This document shows, in pieces, positions 1 through 11,748 of a stretch of 64,000 nucleotides of DNA; the first letter of the stretch is position 1; the number at the start of each line of letters is the position of its first letter. A model generated the notes under the pieces. That model was not told the origin of the DNA and ran no database searches. It saw nothing but the letters and a program-made list of their open reading frames with translations. Made by a program: the position numbers and the translations under genes. The stretch lies in NCBI GenBank assembly GCA_017893485.1, contig CM030364.1, positions 203,356,827 through 203,420,826 of the forward strand, read 5' to 3'. The stretch comes from Hemerocallis citrina. Taxonomy: Eukaryota > Streptophyta > Magnoliopsida > Asparagales > Asphodelaceae.

Positions 1-359
1 CCCCCTAGATCTGGCTGCCGTATCAGAGCCATCAGATCCAAGAGAAGATCCGGGCGGCAGAGAAACCACCTCTCCGACACGACCGGGGGAAATTTTTTGC
101 AAAAGACAGACGTCCGCCGGAGCGGACACCTTTGATGACCAGTAGACCACCCTTGCTGTGATCCAACCCGCTGCGGAGAGGGGTACTTATAGCCTCCCCC
201 ATAAGCCAGCTTTTATGACGTGGGGAAAACCAAACGACGGAAGACCATGCGCCATACATTTATTAGGCGGCACCATTAAGGCCCCTGGGAAATTGGAACA
301 TCGCACAGATCCCGAGGCGCCTTCAATACTCCGCAAAAGACGGCAGGCTACCCTGCCCA

Positions 360-900
360 ACATTCCTAAGGCACAACGGTTCGCCCCCCACCCTTGTGGC
401 CCATAAGTCCCTTGCCTGCTCGAGGTCGGGTCTAGCACCAGGGTAGTCTTCTCAGGAAGGCTCCACGGCTCGCCATCGCCCTTACCGGCCCATAATCCCT
501 CGCCAAGCTCGAGGTCAGGTCTGGCACCAGGGTAGTCTTCTCAGGAAGGCTCAACGGCTCGCCACCCCCTTGTTGGCCCATAAGTCCCTCGCCTGCTCGA
601 GGTCGGGTCTAGCACCAGGGTAGTCTTCTCAGGAAGGCTCCACGGCTCGCCATCGCCCTTGCCGACCCGTAATCCCTCGCCAAGCTCGAGGTCAGGTCTA
701 GCACCAGGGTAGTCTTCTCAGGAAGGATCAACGGCTCGCCACCCCCTTGTTGGCCCATAAGTCCCTCGCCTGCTCGAGGTCGGGTCTAGCACCAGGGTAG
801 TCTTCTCAGGAAGGCTCCACGACTCGCCTTCAACCTTGCCGACCCAGAATCCATCGCCCCGCCCGAGGTTAGGTCTGGCACCAAGGCAATCTTCCCAAGA
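360..900. repeat. 90-bp tandem repeat with an alternating two-variant order
   Basis: The core GGTAGTCTTCTCAGGAAGG recurs near 440, 530, 620, 710 and 799, a spacing of about 90 bp. Adjacent units alternate between a type containing CCTGCTCGAGGTCGGG and a type containing CCAAGCTCGAGGTCAGG, giving a 180-bp higher-order period. It lies upstream of the TATA box, in the U3 part of the LTR. A degenerate unit follows at 840-900. Confidence 0.85.
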
Positions 901-1541
901 AGTCTCAGACAATCCGCCATCACCTTTACCGACCCATGGACTCTCGGCGGCTCGAGGATCGCTCTAAAAAACACTAAGGGCAAACCCCTCATAAAGGCCC
1001 AGCGATTCGCCATCCCATTTCCACGACCATGAACACTCCTCCCCGGCTAGCTCCCGCACCCCCGCAGGAGTGGGGGGCTTGTGTAGTAGGGTGAAAATGG
1101 CCTGGGGGGCCCAACCAGGGCCCAATACAACTCTCACTCAAGAAAGGTAAATATAGCAATTTAGTTCGGCTTCGAACCATTGCCGGGTCGGCGCCGTACC
1201 TCAAGTTCACCCCCACAGAACTGGCCTCCTCGTATCCGACGAACCTCAGTGGTCTTCGGCATCCGATCCGTGACAGCCCCACGGGCCGTCCCCCCTTTCG
1301 GGCGAAGCATGGGGATGACCTGACACAGCCTAGGCCCTCCGATTCTCCCAGAAGCACAGGAGACCTACGATCAGCCATGTCAGCTCCAAATACCACCAAG
1401 GGTTTTGCCACGTCAGCCCTATACCGCTCCTGGTATTGCCACGTCTGCCCTAAACCCCCTGGGCCTTCTGCCACGTCAGGCCCATGGGCTTTCGGGTCCA
1501 GACCCGGTCCCCAAGCAGAACCAAACCCGGTTGGGATTCTC

Positions 1542-1549
1542 TATAAATA
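1542..1549 (+). promoter_or_regulatory. TATA box of the element C LTR
   Basis: TATAAATA in a CTCTATAAATAC context, about 330 bp before the LTR end. It is followed by the same short conserved block seen downstream of the E4 TATA box. Transcription would start near 1575 on the + strand. Confidence 0.6.
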
Positions 1550-1877
1550 CTAGACCCTCACCCACCTTTTGAGGTAATCAATCTTTTACCACTTAAATTC
1601 ACCTAGTTATTGCTACTCTCTCACAGAGACTGACTAGATCGTCGGAGGGTCCGCCACCGGGACAAACCCCGGTGTTTCTGGACCGTCTGCAGGTACACAA
1701 GACCTCGGATCCGAACCCTCTGATCCGAGCCCAGATCTCCGCCTCATTCCGAGGTCGCCGCAGGTTCCGCCCGGTCAGCCGAGAGTCGTCAGACGAGCAG
1801 CTTTTTCCTTCAAATACAAATTGAGTCCGAACTCACACCTGGTGCATCCACACGTCTCCCAGAAATAAACCGCATCA

Positions 1878-3424
1878 GTTGCTTACTAGTCTTTATTATT
1901 ACTAGTGATAAAAGAAAAGATCATTTTTATTTTATTTTACTCTACAACTAGTAAATATGAAAGAAAAAGATCTCTTTTTATTATTTCTACAACTAGTGAT
2001 TAAAAGAAAAGATCTTTTTTTAATATTCCTACAACTAGTGATTAATAAAAAGAAAAGATCTTTTTAATCTACAACTAGTGATTAATAAAAAAAGAGAAGA
2101 TCTTTTTAATCTACAACTAGTGATTAATAAAAAGAGAAGATCTTTTTAATCTACAACTAGTGATTAATAAAAAGAGAAGATCTTTTTAATCTACAACTAG
2201 TGGTTAACCAAAAAAAGGATCTTTTTATTTTAAGAAAGAAAATACAATAAAACATATGCTCATTATTATTAGTCCAAGTTTAATCAAAGTCCTACAACCC
2301 ATAATGGTTGTAAAATGTATTCATATGCTTATGTGTAGTTCTCATCCAAGTCCTACAACCTTAAGTGGTTGTATGTTCAAGATCATATGCAATATGTGAA
2401 TTTTTAGTCCAATAACATACAAAACAACAACTACAATAATAAAGATGTGATCTTTATATGTTAGTAGTCACTATTATTACTTTCTTTCTTTTATTTACCA
2501 CAACATACAACACACTCATTCATAACAACAACCCAAAAAACAAAACAAAACAAGAAGATAGGAGAAGAAGTCAAACAACAAAACAAACAAACAAACAAAC
2601 AAACAAACAACCAAAGAAGCATGAAGAAACCCCCACCTTATTTTACTTGTAGGAAGAACTTGCTAGTAAAACTTCTCCTTCCCCTAAGCTTTTAGAAAGC
2701 TTCTAACACCCTACAAAACAAAACTCTCAAGTTAGCCTTTGTTCTCTCTTTCTTTTCCTTTCTTTCTTTCTTTCTTTTGATCTTTCTAAAATGAGAGAAG
2801 GAGGAGAAGGAGGGGGTATTTATAGGTGGAGAGAAGGGTGGAAAATGAAAATGTGCACACACACAATTGCACAAAAACCCTTCCTTATATTGGGGGCCGG
2901 CCATACCCTAAGGAAAATAAGGGTGAGGTGGAGGGAGGTGTTATGTGGTGGAGGTTGATGTGGGAGAGATATTTTCTAGTAATCTCCTTAATTCCTTATG
3001 TCTTTGTAACCCTAGGTTTAACCTCCTAATCAAACCCTAACCATACCTACTAGGTTTCGTCATAGCAAAATAAGTGTTGTCCAAAATACACAACACATAA
3101 TTCGTATAATGCACTAATCGACATACTAATCCTACGTGCGCATATACGTCCGTATACCGAAAAAATCTTCGCATAATCTGCATAAAAATAATTAAATCTT
3201 GGAAATAATAATAGAATAAATTTTATTATTAGTTCGGAAGATCACGGCATCAATTTGATACAATACGGATATATACTGACCGATATCTGGATACAGATAA
3301 TGTCTAGGGGCAAACCGGGTGAAAAATCTCCAAAATATTCTAATTTTGAAATTAAAACAAAATAATAATAAAATAATAATAAAATAATAATTTATACACG
3401 GTAATATCCGTCCGGGATATTACA
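1878..3424 (-). mobile_element. E2 3' LTR, truncated by element C
   Basis: Sequence from 1878 to 3424 is nearly identical to 10257-11748, the start of E2's 5' LTR. It contains the TATA region (minus-strand TATAAATA near 2816), a purine-rich leader and the CTAGTTGTAG/AGATCTTTT array. The rest of this LTR is displaced beyond element C. Small indels and a different array copy number separate it from the 5' LTR. Confidence 0.8.
1896..2220. repeat. Short tandem array with AAGATCTTTTT and ACAACTAGTG
   Basis: Units of about 43-45 bp combine an AGATCTTTTT core, an ACAACTAGTG block and a TTAATAAAAA spacer. There are about seven copies here, fewer at 10265-10560 (E2 5' LTR), and about seven on the opposite strand at 14740-15010 (E1). 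The two LTRs of E2 therefore differ in copy number. Confidence 0.8.
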
Positions 3425-3425
3425 A

Positions 3426-3437
3426 TACTCCCTCCTT
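3426..3437 (-). other. E2 polypurine tract
   Basis: The minus strand reads AAGGAGGGAGTA directly before the TGTAATATCC start of the 3' LTR. The same sequence occurs at the equivalent place in E1 (13332-13343). It is the expected primer site for plus-strand DNA synthesis. Confidence 0.75.
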
Positions 3438-3970
3438 AGAATAGTTCTGTCCTCAGAACTACGTTAAGTTAGGAAAACAGGCAAACACCCATACCCTAAT
3501 AACTCGGTGAAAGAAAGCTTATGCTGCTTTCCGGCTCCCAAGTGGCTCATTCACGAACTGGTTCTCCAAAGAACCCGACATTTGTAATTCGGTGGCTACT
3601 CCCTCCTTAGAATAGGACGTGACCTATGAACATCACTTCCAACTTCCAGGATTCTCTCCTGTAATTTTGACGCTCCATGTGGTGTAATTAACCGAACTGA
3701 TTCTTGAGTCGCCTCTCGCACATACCTTAACTATTGGAAAAAATAATTTAGACGGGAGATTATGATGAACAAGTTTGAACAAAACAGTAGACTGGATTTC
3801 ATATATATATAAATCCGACGGGTTACAAAAGGTGTTACATCATATATAACTTTCAAAAGGTGTTCCGTCCAAAATAAATTTCAAAAGATGCAACCTTTAG
3901 ACTTAGTTGCAGTTCCATATGCACATATTGTTACTGGCTCCTTCAGCTTGCTCTTAGTACGTGCAAATTC

Positions 3971-4690
3971 TCACCCTTGGTGAATAGGATCCTTTCCCTT
4001 AGCGTTCATCTTCGGAGATGATTTGTCGTCATTTTTATGAAGCTGGGGACAGGTTGGCTTAATATGACCAATCTCCCCACAGTTGTAACATGTACCAGTT
4101 TTCGCCCGAGAGTTCTTCATCGGACATTGTTTCCTGAAATGACCTTGCTCGCCACATAAGAAACAACTTCCCGGGTTGGCGCCTCTAATTCTGCCCCTTG
4201 TTTTCTGAGTCTTCTGTTTCTGACCTTGGTTCTCAAATCCGGATGCAGGTGTAGGTCTTTTTCCTTGTTGTCGTGGACATACTGATTGCTCGTGCCCATC
4301 CTCCTCACAGAAATGGCATACTATAACCTTGGCGGTCTCTAGAATTTTCTTCCACTCACGCCGTAGTTGTGCTAATCTGGTGTTGAAATATTCCCGCTCC
4401 TCCGCCAAGCCTGCTAATGTAGCTATGCAAGCATCACCCAGTTGCTTAGCTTGATGATCTATCCTGGCTACGTACTTCATTAGCTTCCTCATTTCTCGAT
4501 ATATGTTGGCCGCCGCCGCCCTGCGTTGATCCATACTTGGCCCTCGCGGTGGTGAAGGCGAGTTTATCTTGAGGCTAACTTGTAGTGAAATCTCCTTCGG
4601 CTCCTCGCTTGAGATCATCGGATCATCCCTTGAAATTGGCTCACTCTCCTCCATCAATACATCCTCGGTTAGGATATCTTCGAATACCAT
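3971..4690 (-). CDS. E2 short gag-like protein with three CCHC zinc knuckles
   Basis: A 239-residue open frame. The N-terminal half is acidic (residues 1-50), then helical and charged (about 55-120, probably coiled coil). Three nucleocapsid-type knuckles follow, all with C-x2-C-x4-H-x4-C spacing: C125-C138, C176-C189 and C201-C214, with a basic linker at 150-172. The end, GKDPIHQG, resembles the end of the E3 gag (GKKPVRQG). I see no classical capsid (Retrotrans_gag) core, which E3's gag has, so this is either an N-terminally rebuilt gag or one that lost its capsid domain. It is the only gene in E2 and starts about 170 bp downstream of the primer site. It is intact in this copy and deleted from E1. 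An RNA-binding role is inferred from the knuckles; function is otherwise unknown. Confidence 0.75.
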   Translation of the reverse strand: MVFEDILTEDVLMEESEPISRDDPMISSEEPKEISLQVSLKINSPSPPRGPSMDQRRAAAANIYREMRKLMKYVARIDHQAKQLGDACIATLAGLAEEREYFNTRLAQLRREWKKILETAKVIVCHFCEEDGHEQSVCPRQQGKRPTPASGFENQGQKQKTQKTRGRIRGANPGSCFLCGEQGHFRKQCPMKNSRAKTGTCYNCGEIGHIKPTCPQLHKNDDKSSPKMNAKGKDPIHQG

Positions 4691-4857
4691 CCTAAGATAT
4701 ACATACTGGAATTAGTCCAGATATAGGAAAAATCATAAAACATAAGTTGAAAGGAATAACAATATGAATTACAATTGTCTATAACTAACTAAAACCCGAC
4801 TCCTAAGAGGCATCCAAGTTTAATTTTCCTGCTGTGTTGGACTGTAAATTGAAGTTA

Positions 4858-4869
4858 GCTCTGATACCA
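4858..4869 (-). other. E2 primer-binding site (tRNA-iMet)
   Basis: The minus strand reads TGGTATCAGAGC three bases after the LTR end (…GCGCTACA). This is the standard initiator-Met complement in plant Ty3/gypsy and Ty1/copia elements. Confidence 0.9.
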
Positions 4870-5410
4870 CTCTGTAGCGCCCCGATTTCCAATACTGGAA
4901 AACCGTGACACGAGCCAAGACCTTTTCTTCAATTAGTCACAATACAAAAAAAAACAGGAGAATTTAAAACTTTTTATTCAACACCCAATGTATTACAAGT
5001 TTGAATATTACACAACTGTAATGCCTTACAATAGAGTTACAATATTACCTTTACATTTCCAAGTATTACAACCCTCAACATCTTACATCAGAGTACAAGG
5101 AATGAAGAACAACACTTGGTAACTCTCACTTGAGTACTTCTCAACTAATAGATAATCAGTACATATACTGCAGCGGAACTAAACATAACACTGACTCCTT
5201 GCTTTCCTTGCCTTGAGTCCTCCTGAATCTTGCCCTTGTACTTCGGCGATCCAGTACCTATGGAAGTGGGGACGTCAGTATTCACTGACGCTTAAAGGCT
5301 GATCATATAGCAGCGAATCTCCCAAACAACATACAAAATATAGCAATGGTGTTGGTGTAGTTTAAGTGTTCGTGAGTGCTAGGACTAGACTCTAATGCGA
5401 CATTTAAATA

Positions 5411-6398
5411 GAACTAGGATGCTCCCTATTCTAACGTCAGTAAGTCTCCGAAGTCAACATACAGCCCATACTACATGCGACCCTTCTCAAACCGTTTCTT
5501 CATATATGGGGATTTGAACCCGCGTTATGAATTCTAATTGTACACAACCTGTTCCTGACACTAACACGTGGCTAATGAGGTTGCAGATGTGGTCAAGTCC
5601 CACTAATGCAGTTCGCTAGTGGTGTCTATGTTCGCCACTGCGACCCGGCCAACCGGACATCTCTCAAAATAGACGAACCCAATGTATCGGGCGTCATTCC
5701 AAAATCAAACTATAGGGTTTCGCAAGTGCAGGGTAGCGCGAAGCCTACCCTGTGGCACCCTCTGGGGTTTCGCAAGCGCAGGACTGCACAATGCATCCTG
5801 TGGCACCCCAGCCACGGTAGTTCAGGAATTAACAGCACGAGATACGCAACTCGTGTCCTCAACTTGTGAGACGGCACCGTACGTATCCCTTTGACGGGAA
5901 GGTAGAACTAGGACTCTTCCTATTCTAATGTCAGCAAGTCTCCGAAGTCAACATACAGCCCATACTACATGCGACCCTTCTCAAACCGTTTCTTCATATA
6001 TAGGGATTTGAACCCGCGTTATGAATTCTAATTGTACACAACCTGTTCCTGACACTAACACGTGGCTAATGAGGTTGCAGATGTGGTCAAGTCCCACTAA
6101 TGCAGTTCGCCAGTGGTGTCTATGTTCGCCACTACGACCCGGCCAACCGGACCTCTCTCAAAATAGACGAACCCAATGTATCGGGCGTCATTCCAAAATC
6201 AAACTATAGGGTTTCGCAAGCGTAGGGTAGCGTGAAGCCTACCCTGTGGCACCCTCTGGGGTTTCGCAAGCGCAGGACTGCACAATGCATCCTGTGGCAC
6301 CCCAGCCACGGTAGTTCAGGAATTAACAGCGCGAGATACGCAACCCGTGTCCTCAACTTGTGAGACGGCACCGTATGTATCCCTTTGACGGAAAGGTA
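5411..6398. repeat. 494-bp tandem duplication inside the E2 5' LTR
   Basis: The block beginning GAACTAGGA at 5411 repeats at 5905 with the same order of motifs: CATACAGCCCATACTACATG, TTTGAACCCGCG and CCAGCCACGG. E1's LTR has one copy (18060-18520 on the other strand). Confidence 0.85.
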
Positions 6399-9184
6399 CA
6401 ACCCATTATCACCGCCTAAGGCCTGCCTCAAGGGACAAGTTGGTCGTAAGGTGCCCCCTACAACCAACTCCTCTCTCTTCGGCAAGTGTCTGAGCAAAAT
6501 GACCTTTATAAGTCATTACCCTAATGATGTCCCTGACTCGACGATCCTAGGGACGATAATATTATAAACATAACATGCTAGGCCTTAAATTAGGCTTCGC
6601 AAGACAACTCTACTAGGCTGCTCAACCTAGACTTACCAGAATCCCTCAGGATCCCGGTTCGTGGCTCATCGATCCAAGACTTTGGCCGTGCGAATATACA
6701 TGCATGCCGTTACCCTAGACTTGGATTTCGTCTATACTCCGGTCCTCGATCAACCTACCCTGGTTAAGATTCGACGGTACACAAGGAGTGACTCCTCCAC
6801 AGTTCCTTAGGGTGAGAAAACATTTGTCTTGATGGTCGATAGCCCTTAGGGTGGTAACATCACCCTAGACGAGCACAACGAACTGTGTACTAGCTAACAA
6901 GCTATACACGAGTAACAACCACATACGAGCCAACAAGCTACGTATGAAACAATAACTACCTACGAGCCAGGCGGGCCTCGTAGGAGATAACCACGTACAT
7001 ACCAGCCAAATAAGCCGCGTATGAGACCAACAGCTACGCACGGGCCGGTCGAGCCGCGTACGAGACAACAACCTACATACGAGCCAAGTAAGCTACGTAT
7101 GAGTCCCACAGCTACGTACGGGCCAGTCGAGCCACGTACGAGCACAACCATATGCAAACAACCATACAGGTAATCAATCTTAAAAGCAACCAAATGTGCT
7201 TACTAGCAAACTTAATCTTCTATTATTAGAAGCAACAGAAGAATCTACTAGTAGTCTATGATCGGTATTCTACTTAGGAAGAACCGAAGGCGACAAATTT
7301 ATCGGACTAACTATCATTAGTGGTCTTCCTAATCCTTATTACTTCAACCTATAGCGCCTTAAGTACGACGCACAATTGCAAGCATCTTCCTACGACAATC
7401 TAATCATATAACACAACCCCCATGATACTCCTATGTATGAAGGTGATTAATGCTTGTGCTTACATCGAGCTTAAGCATGAAAATCACTTACGACCTAGAC
7501 ATGAAGTCCACTATAGTCAATCGTAGGTTACAAATTGATCATGAACGCTTACTACTTATCATGACTAATCACCACAACCCAACTAGTATGAACAAGCAAC
7601 ATTCCAAGGCATAGTAGGTAATTCTAACACTACTCCTACAACGTTCTAGACATGCATTTGAACTTTAGCATGGTATGGAACACAACATAACATCACTACA
7701 ACTAGCCATGGGTAGTTTCTTTATTCTGAGTATGAATATCATCCTGTGGCACCCCAGCCACGGTAGTTCAGGAATTAACAGCGCGAGATACGCAACCCGT
7801 GTCCTCAACTTGTGAGACGGCACCGTACGTATCCCTTTGACGGGAAGGTACAACCCATTATCACCGCCTAAGGCCTGCCTCAAGGGACAAGTTGGTCGTA
7901 AGGTGCCCCCTACAACCAACTCCTCTCTCTTCTGCAAGGGTCTGAGCAAAATGACCTTTATAAGTCACTACCCTAATGATGTCCCTGACTCGACGATACG
8001 ATAATATTATAAACATAACATGCTAGGCCTTAAATTAGGCTTCGCAAGACAACTCTACTAGGCTGCTCAACCTAGACTTACCAGAATCCCTCAGGATCCC
8101 GGTTCGTGGCTCATCGATCCAAGACTTTGGCCGTGCGAATATACATGCATGCCGTTACCCTAGACTTGGATTTCGTCTATACTCCGGTCCTCGATCAACC
8201 TACCCTGGTTAAGATTCGACGGTACACAAGGAGTGACTCCTCCACAGTTCCTTAGGGTGAGAAAACATATGTCTTGATGGTCGATAGCCCTTAGGGTGGT
8301 AACATCACCCTAGACGAGCACAACGAACTGTGTACTAGCTAACAAGCTATACACGAGTAACAACCACATACGAGCCAATTAAGCTACGTATGGAACAACA
8401 ACTACCTACGAGCCAGGCGGGCCTCGTAGGAGATAACCACGCACATACCAGCCAAATAAGCCGCGTATGAGACCAACAGTTACGCACGGGCCAGTCGAGC
8501 CGCGTACGAGACAACAACCTACATACGAGCCAACTAAGCTACGTATGAGACCCACAGCTACATACGGGCTAGTCGAGCCACGTACGAGCACAACCATATG
8601 CAAACAACCATACAGGTAATCAATCTTAAAAGCAACCAAATGTGCTTACTAGCAAACTTAATCTTCTATTATTAGAAGCAACAGAAGAATCTACTAGTAG
8701 TCTATGATCGGTATTCTACTAAGGAAGAACCGAAGGCGACAAATTTATCGGACTAACTATCATTAGTGGTCTTCCTAATCCTTATTACTTCAACCTATAG
8801 CGTCTTAAGTACGACGCACAATTGCAAGCATCTTCCTACGATAATCTAATCATATAACACAACCACCATGATACTCCTATGTATGAAGGTGATTAATGCT
8901 TGTGCTTACATCGAGCTTAAGCATGAAAATCACTTACGATCTAGACATGAAGTCCACTATAGTCAAGCGTAGGTTACAAATTGATCATGAACGCTTACTA
9001 CTTATCATGACTAATCACCACAACCCAACTAGTATGAACAAGCAACATTCCAAGGCATAGTAGGTAATTCTAACACTACTCCTACAACGTTCTAGACATG
9101 CATTTGAACTTTAGCATGGTATGGAACACAACATAACATCACTACAACTAGCCATGGGTAGTTTCTTTATTCTGAGCATGAATA
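6289..9184. repeat. About 1.45-kb tandem duplication inside the E2 5' LTR
   Basis: ATCCTGTGGCACCCCAGCC occurs at 6289 and again at 7741. The two copies run in parallel until TGAATATC at about 9184. The join at 7740/7741 fuses TGAATATC directly to ATCCTGTGG. Copies differ by a few substitutions and one short deletion (near 7999). It overlaps the end of the 494-bp duplication. Confidence 0.85.
6890..7150. repeat. Array of short units rich in TACGTA, inside the E2 LTR
   Basis: Units of about 35-38 bp carry a CGAGCC or GGGCC core flanked by TACGTA/TACGTAC-type palindromes. The array recurs at 8335-8590 through the 1.45-kb duplication and on the other strand in E1 (17275-17480). It creates several open frames on both strands with repeating peptides, which I treat as artefacts. 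Confidence 0.75.
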
Positions 9185-9329
9185 TCATAGTATGGCTATC
9201 ATTAACTTAACATGATCAATAATTAGCATGATACCTACTTACTTAGCATGAATAGTGATTAAGCATGATCATCTACTAGCATAGCATGAACTATTACTAT
9301 CTAAGCATGGGTATCATGTAAACATGAGT

Positions 9330-10070
9330 ATTCATCTAAACTAGCATGGCATACAACTTGATTACTATTAAGCTAGCATGTCATACAACTTACTTGTAAT
9401 TAAGCTAGCATGGCATAGATCTTACTTACAACTAAACTAGCATGGTATATCACATACCTACAATTAAACTAGCATGGTATATCACTTACCTACAATTAAA
9501 CTAGCATGGTATATCACATACCTACAATTAAACTAGCATGGTATATCACATACCTACAATTAAACTAACATGGTAAGTAATTTTATCACGGATCCTACAA
9601 CATCCTAAGCATAATGAAATTAATCCAAGCATGGTAGGAAACTCTTAGATTGATTCCTACAACATTCTAAGCATAAATGAGTGGATCTAAACATGATAGG
9701 AAACTCTTAGATTGCATCCTACAACATTCTAAGCATAAATGAGTGGATCTAAACATGGTAGGAAATTCTTAGAAAAAGTCCTACAACATTCTAGGTATAA
9801 AGCATGATAGGATATTTTTAGAAATAATCCTACAACATTCTAAACATAAAGCATGATAGGATATTTTCATAAAACATCCTACAATATTCTAAACATAAAG
9901 CATGATAGGATATTTTTAGAAATAATCCTACAACTAACTAAGCATGAAAATATGGTAGGATATTTTTAGAAGACATCCTACAACTAATTAAGCATGAAAA
10001 CATGGTAGGATATTTTTAGAAAAAGTCCTACAACATTCTAAGCATATCTAAATTATGCTAATATAATCTT
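9330..10070. repeat. Two adjoining minisatellites in the E2 5' LTR
   Basis: First part (9330-9580): units with ACTAGCATGGTATATCAC and TACCTACAATTAA. Second part (9590-10070): units of about 60 bp with CCTACAACATTCTAAGCAT and GGTAGGAAA/TAGGATATTTTTAGA. E1 has matching arrays on the opposite strand at 16330-16520 and 15430-16170. Confidence 0.75.
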
Positions 10071-10264
10071 AGCATGGTATCTATACTACTTACTACCACT
10101 TCTTCCTCTAATCAACATACTACTACTTTATATCAACCATACTACTACTTTATTTAATCAACCATACTACTACTACCTTATTAATCAACATACATGCTAC
10201 TACTACCTCATTTAATCACATACTACTACTTTATATTTTAGCATACTACTACTTAGTTGCTTAC

Positions 10265-10560
10265 TAGTCTTTATTATTACTAGTGATAAAAGAAAAGATC
10301 ATTTTTATTTTATTTTACTCTACAACTAGTAAATATGAAAGAAAAAGATCTCTTTTTATTATTTCTACAACTAGTGATTAAAAGAAAAGATCTTTTTTTA
10401 ATATTCCTACAACTAGTGATTAATAAAAAGAAAAGATCTTTTTAATCTACAACTAGTGATTAATAAAAAAAGAGAAGATCTTTTTAATCTACAACTAGTG
10501 ATTAATAAAAAGAGAAGATCTTTTTAATCTACAACTAGTGGTTAACCAAAAAAAGGATCT
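10265..10560. repeat. AAGATCTTTTT/ACAACTAGTG array, E2 5' LTR copy
   Basis: The same array as 1896-2220, with fewer units and otherwise nearly identical flanks. Confidence 0.8.
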
Positions 10561-11748
10561 TTTTATTTTAAGAAAGAAAATACAATAAAACATATGCTCA
10601 TTATTATTAGTCCAAGTTTAATCAAAGTCCTACTACCCATAATGGTTGTAAAATGTATTCATATGCTTATGTGTAGTTCTCATCCAAGTCCTACAACCTT
10701 AAGTGGTTGTATGTTCAAGATCATATGCAATATGTGAATTTTTAGTCCAATAACATACAAAACAACAACTACAATAATAAAGATGTGATCTTTATATGTT
10801 AGTAGTCACTATTATTACTTTCTTTCTTTTATTTACCACAACATACAACACACTCATTCATAACAACAACCCAAAAAACAAAACAAAACAAGAAGGTAGG
10901 AGAAGAAGTCAAACAACAAAACAAACAAACAAAAAAACAAACAAACAACCAAAGAAGCATGAAGAAACCCCCACCTTATTTTACTTGTAGGAAGAACTTG
11001 CTAGTAAAACTTCTCCTTCCCCTAAGCTTTTAGAAAGCTTCTAACACCCTACAAAACAAAACTCTCAAGTTAGCCTTTGTTCTCTCTTTCTTTTCCTTTC
11101 TTTCTTTCTTTCTTTTGATCTTTCTAAAATGAGAGAAGGAGGAGAAGGAGGGGGTATTTATAGGTGGAGAGAAGGGTGAAAAATGAAAATGTGCACACAC
11201 ACAATTGCACAAAATCCCTTCCTTATATTGGGGGCCGGCCATACCCTAAGGAAAATAAGGGTGAGGTGGAGGGAGGTGTTATGTGGTGGAGGTTGATGTG
11301 GGAGAGATATTTTCTAGTAATCTCCTTAATCCCTTATGTCTTTGTAACCCTAGGTTTAACCTCCTAATCAAACCCTAACCATCCCTACTAGGTTTCGTCA
11401 TAGCAAAATAAGTGTTGTCCAAAATACACAACACATTCGTATAATGCACTAATCGACATACTACTCGTACGTGCGCATATACGTCCATATACCGAAAAAA
11501 TCTTCGCATAATCTGCATAAAAATAATTAAATCTTGGAAATAATAATAGAATAAATTTTATTATTAGTTCGGAAGATCACGACATCAATTTGATACAATA
11601 CGGATATATACTGACTGATATCTGGATATAGATAATGTCTAGGGGCAAACCGGGTGAAAAATCACCAAAATATTCTAATTCTGGAATTAAAACAAAATAA
11701 TAATAAAATAATAATTTATACACGGTAATATCCGTCCGGGATATTACA

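Larger units (their letters stand above)
1..1877 (+). mobile_element. Element C: right-hand part of a Tat-type Ty3/gypsy LTR
   Basis: The segment ends in CA at 1877, exactly where sequence homologous to E2's other LTR (around 10258) resumes, so it is an insertion into E2's 3' LTR. The expected target duplication would begin GTTGC at 1878; the left copy lies outside the window. A TATA box (1542-1549) is followed by GAGGTAATCAATCTTT and a CGTCGGAGGGT motif. Both also follow the TATA box in the LTR of E4, so I assign it to the same Tat lineage. No coding region is credible. The left border of the LTR is not visible, so part of 1-350 could be internal sequence. Confidence 0.7.
1878..11748 (-). 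mobile_element. E2: minus-strand long-LTR Ty3/gypsy element with a gag-like gene only
   Basis: Order on the minus strand: 5' LTR (11748-4873), tRNA-iMet primer site, gag-like gene, polypurine tract, 3' LTR (from 3424, cut at 1878 by element C). LTR ends read TGTAATATCCCGGACGG and GGGGCGCTACA. The internal region is only 1448 bp and has no protease, RT, RNase H or integrase, so E2 is non-autonomous. Its outer 5' edge abuts E1's LTR at 11749, where E1's LTR is interrupted. I infer that E2 inserted into E1, with TTAAA (11749-11753) as one candidate target copy; the partner would lie left of the window. Confidence 0.8.
4873..11748 (-). mobile_element. E2 5' LTR, 6.88 kb, enlarged by duplications
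   Basis: The LTR runs on the minus strand from TGTAATATCC at 11748 to GCTACA at 4873. A minus-strand TATAAATA lies near 11154 and a minus-strand AATAAA near 4976, so nearly all of it is R-type sequence. It contains two internal direct duplications (5411-6398 and 6289-9184), which explain most of its excess over E1's 5.66-kb LTR. Open frames inside it are by-products of tandem repeats and are not called. Confidence 0.8.

Noticed and set aside
989..1474. 161-residue minus-strand frame in element C
   Set aside because: No domain, opposite to the LTR's TATA box, GC-rich chance frame.
2458..2652. Plus-strand frame with poly-(TNKQ) peptide (also 10796-10990)
   Set aside because: Product of an ACAAACAA microsatellite in the leader region of E2's LTRs.
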